From G039029935 sp039029935 (GTDB lineage: Bacteria > Chloroflexota > Anaerolineae > Caldilineales > Caldilineaceae), in NCBI GenBank assembly GCA_039029935.1, contig JBCCFC010001038.1:1-5040 (forward strand): a stretch of DNA of 5,040 bases, in the 5' to 3' direction. The notes beneath the pieces are model-generated. The model had not been told where the DNA came from, did not search any database, and saw nothing but the letters and a program-made list of their open reading frames with translations. Positions 1 to 5,040 of the stretch are shown piece after piece. How positions within the stretch are numbered: the first letter of the stretch is position 1; each line of letters starts with the position of its first letter. The position numbers and the translations under genes are program-made.

Positions 1-61
1 CCTGATACTAGCTCTCCGCCTTCTGTCTCCATCAACCCTCAACCCTCATCTGTACAGTTGA

Positions 62-277
62 GCTTCGCCTTCCCTGCTGCGGCGTAGCCGCTTTCTTGAC
101 ATGATCTGCGACCCGCCAGAGACCTTTCTCTATGGCGGCATGATTTCGCATGTTGTGAATCTATCGGCGCATCGACGCTATGTGGCGGTCGAAGCATTGG
201 AAAGCTTTGGGTGTGAGTTGCCAGGGCATGGCGACCCCATTCATTGGGAATTTATGATGCGGGATTCGGTAGCGTAA
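62..277 (+). pseudogene. C-terminal remnant of a DinB-like family protein
   Basis: The reading frame is open from just after a TGA at 59-61 to a TAA at 275-277, giving 71 codons; the first ATG is at 101. The peptide contains ICDPPETFLYGGMISHV, then a segment with SAHRR (codons from about 164 to 178), then GHGDPIHWE near the end. From memory this resembles the C-terminal third of DinB/YfiT-type four-helix proteins, which often carry PPETFTYGGM..H and AHRR followed by GDPxxW. Such proteins are usually about 150-190 residues and are often putative metal-binding enzymes. The expected N-terminal helices are absent: none of the three forward frames in 1-61 looks like DinB sequence. No ribosome binding site was seen before ATG 101. 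I therefore read it as a truncated gene whose 5' part was lost or replaced. It is the only plus-strand coding trace here and converges on the minus-strand cassette. Family assignment is moderate; the broken status rests on only 61 visible upstream bases. Confidence 0.55.
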
Positions 278-291
278 AGCGGGTAGACAAA

Positions 292-346
292 GGACAGTAT
301 GGCAGGTAGCCAACCTGTGTCATAGATAGCCAGCCTGCGATACTTT
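292..346 (-). repeat. Diverged inverted copy of the 50-nt palindromic repeat
   Basis: This stretch aligns without gaps to the reverse complement of 2967-3021, with 42 of 55 positions identical by hand count. The best part is the first 30 bases, sharing GGACAGTAT and GCAGGT..GCC. The CAGGT/ACCTG hairpin of the intact units survives as a 5-bp stem (about 303-307 with 313-317). The second hairpin (CACAGAT type) has decayed. The outer arms AGTATGGCAGG (296-306) and CCTGCGATACT (334-344) can instead pair over 10 of 11 positions. It is opposite in orientation to the two copies at 2912-3016. It lies between the DinB remnant and the terminator, and nothing suggests it is coding. Confidence 0.7.
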
Positions 347-354
347 TTCTATCC

Positions 355-399
355 AATAAAAAAGGGGCAAGATTCTCAGAATCTTACCCCTTTTTTATT
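355..399. terminator. Bidirectional intrinsic terminator of the export cassette
   Basis: A 13-nt arm AATAAAAAAGGGG (355-367) is perfectly complementary to 387-399. After one C/A mismatch an inner stem AAGATTC/GAATCTT (369-375 with 379-385) continues with a 3-nt loop, TCA. The GC step (GGGG/CCCC) is followed by six T on the plus strand and, read on the minus strand, also by six T. It can therefore terminate in both directions. It begins 7 nt after the stop codon of the last permease gene (406-408), so its main role is probably ending the minus-strand transcript. It would also stop plus-strand transcription coming from the DinB remnant. Confidence 0.9.
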
Positions 400-405
400 A
401 CCTCT

Positions 406-1224
406 TTAGCGATAGGCGACTTGATGAAACCAACGTATAAACACGCCAATCATGCCTATCTGCAACACAACGCCAACGGTCAATACCACCCACCACAGGC
501 TATCCCCTGCTAGAATCATCCAGTAGGCTTTGCTGATCAAAAATGGCGGAAAGAGGCCAAAGAGCCACTGCAATGGGCCAGCGATAAACCAGCCAATTGG
601 AATCGCCCAGCCAGCAACACCGACAAATTTCGCCATCGCAAAGCCTTGCACCTTGTTGGCTGCAAAGATGCCGTAGAAGAGCGAGATAATGGGGGCGGTT
701 AAAGATGCCCCTGCTGAAATCAGCACTAATTGCCATAGCGGAATCAGAGACTGCCCAATCACCAGCAGCATGAGCAGAACAACGACAAAGGCCATAATGA
801 TAGGGACAATGACGCGGTAGATCATGTACTGATGAAAGGGGACAGGTGTCACCAGCATGGCTTTGATGGTATCGTCATCCTTTTCGTCAAGCAGGGCAAA
901 CCCAAAGACAGTGCCTGAAATCAATGCCCCATCAAAAATAGCGAAATAGGCAATGATCAGCGGGTAAAAATCTATCAAGCTTTGTGGGATGGTTGCGTTT
1001 GGTAACAGCCCTGCCTCGGCCAAATAGCTGTTGAGCCAAGGGAGAATGTAACGCAAGGCAATGGCGATATAGACGATAAAGGAGACCATAAAGACAAGGA
1101 AACGGTCTCGCCAAATCAACTTGAGGTCGTTTTTGGCAAGCTGTCCCATGAGCGAACCAAGCGGTTTTGGCCGTTGACGCGGGATAGCGGGATAGGGGCT
1201 GGCATCTTGTAGTACATTTTGCAT
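406..1224 (-). CDS. ABC-2 type export permease B (fluoroquinolone-export-like)
   Basis: A 272-residue inner-membrane protein, predicted to be one of two transmembrane subunits of an ABC exporter. About six hydrophobic segments are visible, near residues 42-64, 87-112, 135-157, 160-186, 198-217 and 243-264. They follow a hydrophilic proline- and basic-rich N-tail (1-40), which is probably cytoplasmic. After the second helix comes the loop LLDEKDDDTIKAMLVTPV (111-128). The matching loop in permease A is FEKDEGTINAVIVSPL, so the two permeases look like diverged paralogues; such an acidic-GT/DT-V-P loop is common in ABC-2 permeases and probably contacts the ATPase. The ATG at 1222-1224 is supported by AAAGGA (1232-1237 on the plus strand, 7-nt spacing). 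It is the last gene of the operon, 55 nt after permease A, with a hairpin in that gap and a terminator after the stop. Length and position match the last permease of Rv2688c-Rv2686c-type systems. The exported substrate is unknown. Confidence 0.85.
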   Translation of the reverse strand: MQNVLQDASPYPAIPRQRPKPLGSLMGQLAKNDLKLIWRDRFLVFMVSFIVYIAIALRYILPWLNSYLAEAGLLPNATIPQSLIDFYPLIIAYFAIFDGALISGTVFGFALLDEKDDDTIKAMLVTPVPFHQYMIYRVIVPIIMAFVVVLLMLLVIGQSLIPLWQLVLISAGASLTAPIISLFYGIFAANKVQGFAMAKFVGVAGWAIPIGWFIAGPLQWLFGLFPPFLISKAYWMILAGDSLWWVVLTVGVVLQIGMIGVFIRWFHQVAYR

Positions 1225-1240
1225 AAGTCTATCCTTTCAA

Positions 1241-1276
1241 TAACACAGGCATTCTACAGGCAGGATGCCTGTGTTA
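1241..1276. repeat. Intercistronic palindrome between the two permease genes
   Basis: The arms TAACACAGGCAT (1241-1252) and ATGCCTGTGTTA (1265-1276) are perfectly complementary over 12 bp. Partial inner pairing leaves a loop of about 6 nt. The core ACAGGCA occurs twice directly (1245-1251, 1256-1262) and TGCCTGT once inverted (1266-1272), so two mutually exclusive hairpins are possible. It fills nearly all of the 55-nt gap: it starts 3 nt after the stop of permease A and ends 3 nt before the AAAGGA of permease B. The TAACACAG edge resembles the 50-nt repeats at 2912-3016, so it is probably a related mobile or dispersed element. No T-run follows on the minus strand, so it is unlikely to be a terminator. 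A role in RNA stability or relative expression is possible. Confidence 0.8.
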
Positions 1277-1279
1277 CTA

Positions 1280-2014
1280 TTACCCAACCTTCATCACAAT
1301 ATGTGTTTGAAACGCTCGATGCGCCCAAACCGTTAACCCCGCAATAATCAAAGCCGTGTAGCCAATGGCATAGAGCCATTCCCACGCCATCAGGTCGATG
1401 TAGGCCCCTTGCATGAGCAGGGTCGGTGCGCTGGTGGGGATGGCGAGAAAGAGTGGGTGCTCGATCATGCCCATAAAATGCAAGAAAGGGATTTGCAAGA
1501 TCACGGCATAGGCGGCCATTGGCATGAGAAAGTCGGTGATCTTGTCATAGCGCACAATCAAGACAATGCCGATGAGCGTATAGATGACACCGATGGTAAC
1601 AATGCCAGCCAGCAGAATGGGCACATTGGGCATCATCATACGTGCGGCATCGCCAAACCACAGGATGAGCAGCATTGCGCCACCGATCATCACAATGGAT
1701 TCCACTGTTGCCAGCGCACCCAATGTGATGATTTTGGACCAAAGATACTCTGAGATGCGCAAAGGTGAGACAATCACGGCGTTGATCGTGCCTTCATCCT
1801 TCTCAAAGAGAATCATCCCCGCTACATAGAGCAATGTTGTACCGCCAACCGCCAACATCATAAAGACGGGGATAATCCAGTGTAGCTGGTCGGGTGGCGA
1901 AATCTGCCAGAGCACCACAGCAATGAGCACACCCACCACAATACCGATGGTATAGAGATTGTTGCGCACCTGCACTGTGAGATCAACTTTCATGGTTGAT
2001 AGCAGTCGCTTCAT
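1280..2014 (-). CDS. ABC-2 type export permease A (fluoroquinolone-export-like)
   Basis: A 244-residue inner-membrane protein with about six hydrophobic segments (near residues 20-39, 46-70, 95-119, 131-155, 160-181 and 212-231) and a short basic N-terminus. It is predicted to be the first transmembrane subunit of the exporter. The loop FEKDEGTINAVIVSPL (70-85) after the second helix aligns with DEKDDDTIKAMLVTPV of permease B and is a typical ABC-2 feature. The ATG at 2012-2014 overlaps the TGA of the ATPase gene (ATGA, 2011-2014), implying translational coupling. It also has its own strong site GGAGAGGAG (2023-2031 on the plus strand) 8 nt away, which favours this start over Met8. Size is close to the Rv2687c-type permease. 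A macrolide, lipid or peptide exporter of the ABC-2 superfamily would look similar, so the substrate is left open. Confidence 0.87.
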   Translation of the reverse strand: MKRLLSTMKVDLTVQVRNNLYTIGIVVGVLIAVVLWQISPPDQLHWIIPVFMMLAVGGTTLLYVAGMILFEKDEGTINAVIVSPLRISEYLWSKIITLGALATVESIVMIGGAMLLILWFGDAARMMMPNVPILLAGIVTIGVIYTLIGIVLIVRYDKITDFLMPMAAYAVILQIPFLHFMGMIEHPLFLAIPTSAPTLLMQGAYIDLMAWEWLYAIGYTALIIAGLTVWAHRAFQTHIVMKVG

Positions 2015-2874
2015 GCCGTCAACTCCTCTCCTGTCACCTCGATAAAAATCTTCTCCAACGTCGATTCCAGCGTATGGATGGTTTCAATATGACTAGCGGA
2101 TTGTAGCAAGTTGATAAAATCGCTGTTCGCCCCCAAGCCATCCAACGAAAATTCTTGGTTCTGTATGGCTGCTGTGCCGTTGAGATACTGGACACGCACC
2201 GCTCGTTTGCCATACTTCTGTTTGAGGTTATAGGGTGAATCAATGGCACTGATATTGCCTGATGTGATAAAGGCCACGCGGTCACAAAGCTCATCAGCCA
2301 CCACCATATCATGCGTTGTCACAAAGACTGTTGTCCCTTTGTCTCGCAGTGACAAAATCAAATCCTTGACCTTTCGTGCATTCACGGGGTCAAGCCCACT
2401 GGTCGGTTCATCCAGGAAGAGTACCTTGGGTTTGTGGATGAGACTACGCGCCACGTTTAGACGGATTTTCATGCCCTTGCTGAAATCAGCCACCTTCTTG
2501 TCCGCATCTTCATCCAACCCAACCCACGTCAGCACCTCCATTGGGTCCAACGTTTCGCTGCTATAGAGTGAGCGGAAATAGCTCAGATTCTCCAGTGCCG
2601 TTAACTTGAGGTAGTGGTTGGGCAGCTCAAAGGAAACCCCCACATGTTCAAAGTAGTCCTGTCCCCATGCGCTGACCTCACGCCCCATCACGCTTGCCGA
2701 GCCGTTATATCCCTTCAACAGGTTGATCAGAATCTTCTGGGTGGTGGATTTACCTGCGCCTGATGGCCCCAAAAAGCCAAAAATCTCCTGTTCGGCAATC
2801 TTAAAATTCAGTCCATGTAAAATTTCAGCGTCTGCCCCTGGATAGGTGTAGGTTAAGTTTTGTACTGTAATCAT
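2011..2874 (-). CDS. ABC exporter ATP-binding protein (fluoroquinolone-export/DrrA-like)
   Basis: A 287-residue cytoplasmic ATPase expected to power the two permeases. One nucleotide-binding domain spans about residues 1-215. It has Walker A GPSGAGKST (36-44), signature FSKGMKIRL (131-139) in place of LSGGQ, Walker B VLFLDEP (151-157, with D155 and E156), D-loop SGLD (159-162) and H-loop TTHDM (H188). In the Q-loop region the sequence is VSFELPNHY (80-88), with Glu83 where glutamine is usual. A C-terminal extension (about 220-287) ends in LESTLEKIFIEVTGEEL, the tail common in drug-export (DrrA/CcmA-like) ATPases. The start ATG at 2872-2874 is preceded by GAGG (2880-2883 on the plus strand, 5-nt spacing). 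The stop overlaps the permease A start by 4 nt, so this is the first gene of the cassette. No convincing sigma70-type promoter was seen in the 160-nt upstream gap; transcription could come from there or read through from the dikinase-type gene. Role is firm; substrate is not. Confidence 0.93.
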   Translation of the reverse strand: MITVQNLTYTYPGADAEILHGLNFKIAEQEIFGFLGPSGAGKSTTQKILINLLKGYNGSASVMGREVSAWGQDYFEHVGVSFELPNHYLKLTALENLSYFRSLYSSETLDPMEVLTWVGLDEDADKKVADFSKGMKIRLNVARSLIHKPKVLFLDEPTSGLDPVNARKVKDLILSLRDKGTTVFVTTHDMVVADELCDRVAFITSGNISAIDSPYNLKQKYGKRAVRVQYLNGTAAIQNQEFSLDGLGANSDFINLLQSASHIETIHTLESTLEKIFIEVTGEELTA

Positions 2875-2911
2875 AGTCGCCTCGTTTTTTTCTTGGATAG
2901 GAAAGTAGAAA

Positions 2912-3016
2912 CCAGTAACACAGATAGATTATCTGTGGCGCAGGTAGGCAACCTGCGATACGATAGCCAGTAACACAGATTGATTATCTGTGACGCAGGT
3001 AGGCAACCTGCGATAC
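2912..3016. repeat. Two tandem 50-nt palindromic repeat units
   Basis: The units at 2912-2961 and 2967-3016 are separated by GATAG and agree at 48 of 50 positions. Each starts CCAGTAACACAGAT, ends ACCTGCGATAC and holds two hairpins. The first is CACAGAT/ATCTGTG (2919-2925 with 2931-2937; 2974-2980 with 2986-2992). The second is CGCAGGT/ACCTGCG (2939-2945 with 2951-2957; 2994-3000 with 3006-3012). Both have 5-nt loops and perfect 7-bp stems. The two differences fall in a loop and in the 1-nt linker between the hairpins, so neither breaks a stem. An inverted diverged copy lies at 292-346. They occupy most of the 160-nt gap between the dikinase-type gene and the ABC cassette, with no T-run to make them terminators. 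The spacing is too small and irregular for a CRISPR array, and the palindromy is wrong for one. They look like REP-type dispersed intergenic repeats. Confidence 0.9.
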
Positions 3017-3034
3017 TGTCCATTGTTCCTCTAT

Positions 3035-5040
3035 CTATTGATCCTCTTCCAACAATGTGACGGTTCCGGCATCCCCATCGACAGTGAGCATCATGCCCGA
3101 CTGGATGCGCTCCGTCGCGACTCCCGTTCCCATCACCGCCGGAATGCCGTACTCGCGTGCAACGATGGAGCCATGCGCCAGCGCACCGCCGACATCCGTG
3201 ACCAACCCAACTGCCTGCGAGAAGAGTGGTGTCCATGCCGGCGTGGTTGTTGTGCAGACCAGAATTGTGTTAGGCTTCATCTGGTTGAAATCTTCTACAG
3301 AATGAATCACGCTGGCTGGGGCAGTGATGCGTCCTGTACTGACGGCATACCCTTTGAGGATAGGTCCTTCATTGACGGCATCGGTGGGTGTTGGGTCGAA
3401 CATGGAAAGGTTGATAGGCCCAAATTTAATGGTCGAGCGCGCCGGGACTTTGGGTTGTGGAGTCAGTTTCATGCGCGCTTGGCGTAGGTCTCGCTGCTCT
3501 TGCACCCGTTGGATAAATTCAGGAACTGCCTGCCCCTTGGCACGAGCGTCAATCGCCCTTGTAATCTCTTCGCTATCCAAATAGTAGATATCATCCGCTG
3601 CGGTGAGGGTCCCAACATCGGTCAGCCGTTGTCCCAATTCAGCCGCTAGTTTGCGCACAGTCGGCCATGCCGCGCCCATGTAAAACATGACATGCTCTCG
3701 GTAGGGCGCATAGTACTTGGTCCACTTCCAAACCCAGCGAAACAATCGTCGTGATGCGGGATTGAGTGCCTGCTCCGTCTGTTCAACCAATTCATCGCGT
3801 GCCTCGGCCATCTTTGCCTGACGGGTGCGCACATCCTCAGCAGGTGCATTTTCAACCAGCACCTTCAAGCTTAAGAGCATGGGCAGTGGGTCTTCATTCT
3901 GCGTGGGCGCCACAAAATCAAGATTGTAGATTTGATGTCCATACGCATCCAGATAGTGCTGGATGTCATCGACGATGGCTTGCCCATCGGGATGTGTGGT
4001 CAGTGCGTTCAGTAGTTGATCTGCCTCTGTGTTGCGTACCAATTCACGCAAGGATGCGGATTCACGAATCAGGGTCGCCAGTGCTTCCATATCGGCCTGT
4101 GCATCCAACGCCCTTGAATCAAACCCTCGCAAAAAGGAGGCACTGCCGGGGCGTGGTTTGGGCAATGCATATCGGAACAGGGGAGATTTTAGTAGCGCGT
4201 CAAACACAGTGTCCACAAAACGAGAAAGGCCCAAATTGGGCGAAGACCCAAACCAGTAACTGCTATCAGCCGCTGCCAGCTCGCTGATCCCCTGTAACAA
4301 GGATTCATCCGTCGCTTCATTCAAATCAACGGCCTTCCATTGGGCGATGAGTGCCTGATAGCCGGGCAACACAACGTTATCCCAATCAAAGGCGGGCAGT
4401 TTGAAAAACTTGTTGATACGGGCGTAGATGCGTAAAATCGCCATCAAATTCTGCCTAGACATGGTAAAACTGCCCGTCGTATACGCATACCCGTTGATGG
4501 TGTCGGCAAAGCCATGTGGCATCATGGCATTCATATCTATGGACGTGTTCCCAACCTCGCCCATTGCTGCTGTCAACTGGTCAACGGATTGGTCCAACCC
4601 CTTACGCAGATAAAGGTCTTCAAAGAGCGGTGAAAGCGGTTCGGGCATATGCTCCACAATCTGACGACGCATCCAGATGGTCTTCGGGGTGACAGGCTCC
4701 CATTTGACATCTTTGAGCGGGGCAGGTGGCATTGAGGTGATCGGGCGCGCCTGTAGGATGGCAATTTCATCATCACTAATCGCCCATTCGATGTCCATCG
4801 GCATTGCATAATGTGTTTCAATTTCTACCCCGTAGCGTGCCAACTGCACAGCCATTGCATCATCTAACACAGGCTGACTTTGTTTTTCTTCGGGGACGGC
4901 TTGCTCCTCTGTACCTACTTCAGTCCGTACCGTCATCATCGTTTTCTTGGCCGTCTCACGCGAGAGGATGTCCAAGGTTACTTTATCCACAACCACCATA
5001 TCCGGTGTCACCAGCCCACCGACAATGGCCTCACCCAAGC
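3035..5040 (-). CDS. PEP-utilising/dikinase-type phosphotransferase, 5' end outside window (RPH-like architecture)
   Basis: The last 667 codons of a larger gene. Residue numbers start at the codon at 5036-5038, a TTG read here as an internal Leu because it begins LGEAIVGGLVTPD, a block inside the PPDK/PEP-synthase ATP-grasp domain; the first roughly 200 residues lie beyond the edge. Residues 1-101 finish the ATP-grasp fold, with PMDIEWA (80-86) and LQARPIT (95-101). A long, mostly helical region follows (about 105-555), containing YGHQIYNLDF (366-375). The phosphohistidine swivel domain is at about 560-660 and contains GGALAHGSIVAREYGIPAV, whose H622 (3173-3175) is the predicted phosphorylated histidine. 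The protein ends a few residues later, with no PEP/pyruvate barrel. That domain order is known for rifampin phosphotransferase and related enzymes, which use ATP to phosphorylate a substrate via the histidine, giving AMP and phosphate. Classical PEP synthase is longer at its C-terminus. The acceptor is unknown. It shares strand with the ABC cassette, 160 nt upstream. Confidence 0.88.
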   Translation of the reverse strand, partial: LGEAIVGGLVTPDMVVVDKVTLDILSRETAKKTMMTVRTEVGTEEQAVPEEKQSQPVLDDAMAVQLARYGVEIETHYAMPMDIEWAISDDEIAILQARPITSMPPAPLKDVKWEPVTPKTIWMRRQIVEHMPEPLSPLFEDLYLRKGLDQSVDQLTAAMGEVGNTSIDMNAMMPHGFADTINGYAYTTGSFTMSRQNLMAILRIYARINKFFKLPAFDWDNVVLPGYQALIAQWKAVDLNEATDESLLQGISELAAADSSYWFGSSPNLGLSRFVDTVFDALLKSPLFRYALPKPRPGSASFLRGFDSRALDAQADMEALATLIRESASLRELVRNTEADQLLNALTTHPDGQAIVDDIQHYLDAYGHQIYNLDFVAPTQNEDPLPMLLSLKVLVENAPAEDVRTRQAKMAEARDELVEQTEQALNPASRRLFRWVWKWTKYYAPYREHVMFYMGAAWPTVRKLAAELGQRLTDVGTLTAADDIYYLDSEEITRAIDARAKGQAVPEFIQRVQEQRDLRQARMKLTPQPKVPARSTIKFGPINLSMFDPTPTDAVNEGPILKGYAVSTGRITAPASVIHSVEDFNQMKPNTILVCTTTTPAWTPLFSQAVGLVTDVGGALAHGSIVAREYGIPAVMGTGVATERIQSGMMLTVDGDAGTVTLLEEDQ

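Noticed and set aside
45..62. Imperfect 18-bp palindrome centred on CTGTACAG (8 of 9 base pairs), plus a short TCAACCC direct repeat at 32-45
   Set aside because: Operator-like in shape, but there is no promoter or intact gene next to it, and a palindrome of this size can occur by chance.
1409..1829. Plus-strand open frames (114 and 81 codons) opposite permease A
   Set aside because: They are antisense to a well-supported membrane protein, have low-complexity His/Asp-rich or Ser/Thr-rich composition typical of shadow frames, and show no recognisable domain.
2912..3016. Possible CRISPR array
   Set aside because: There are only two units, separated by 5 nt rather than by spacer-length unique sequence, and each unit contains two palindromes. 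There are no cas genes.
2875..3034. Promoter for the ABC cassette
   Set aside because: On the minus strand I found no -35/-10 pair with acceptable spacing; TTGCCT followed by TATCTG has 19 nt between and lies inside the repeats, so I did not call it.
2871..3236. Minus-strand 121-codon frame that reads through the repeats into the ATPase start
   Set aside because: It is out of frame with the dikinase gene, and its C-terminal half is translated repeat sequence, so it is a shadow.
2990..3487. Plus-strand 165-codon frame overlapping the repeats and the end of the dikinase gene
   Set aside because: It runs antisense through the catalytic histidine domain and begins inside a palindromic repeat; it has Cys/Arg-rich shadow composition and no family resemblance.
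5036..5038. TTG as the true start of the dikinase-type gene
   Set aside because: The codon falls within the conserved (G)LGEAIVGGLVTPD block of the ATP-grasp domain and the preceding partial codon ends in GC, compatible with Gly, so the frame continues beyond the window.

Overview
The window (about 50% G+C by eye) reads as ordinary bacterial chromosome. Protein style and the intergenic palindromes (CACAGAT..ATCTGTG and CGCAGGT..ACCTGCG) suggest a Chloroflexota-type genome such as Anaerolineae. That placement is an inference from general resemblance and is only weakly supported.

Layout. Positions 62-277 (+) hold the C-terminal end of a DinB-like protein with no N-terminal part in the visible sequence, most likely a gene remnant. 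Positions 278-405 hold a diverged copy of a palindromic repeat (292-346) and a strong hairpin terminator with T-runs on both strands (355-399). From 3035 down to 406 everything lies on the minus strand: a three-gene ABC-2 export cassette transcribed as ATPase (2011-2874), permease A (1280-2014) and permease B (406-1224). The ATPase stop and permease A start share ATGA. A 55-nt gap filled almost entirely by a hairpin separates the two permease genes. Upstream, on the same strand and across a 160-nt gap carrying two near-identical 50-nt palindromic units, is the 3' part of a large PEP-utilising (dikinase-type) enzyme gene that runs off the right edge (3035-5040).

Function. The cassette has the ATPase-permease-permease order and subunit sizes of the exporters annotated as fluoroquinolone export systems in actinobacteria (M. 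tuberculosis Rv2688c-Rv2687c-Rv2686c). The substrate here cannot be read from sequence. The ATPase (one nucleotide-binding domain) would pair with two different six-helix permeases, making a heteromeric exporter. The upstream enzyme has an ATP-grasp end, a long central region, and a phosphohistidine domain at the extreme C-terminus. This is the domain order of rifampin phosphotransferase-like enzymes rather than of classical PEP synthase, which carries a C-terminal PEP/pyruvate barrel. A modifying phosphotransferase beside an exporter is a reasonable hypothesis but is not demonstrated.

The most unusual feature is the repeat family: two direct copies lie upstream of the cassette, one inverted diverged copy lies downstream, and a related long palindrome sits inside the operon immediately before a ribosome binding site. 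I found no CRISPR array, tRNA, rRNA or transposase.
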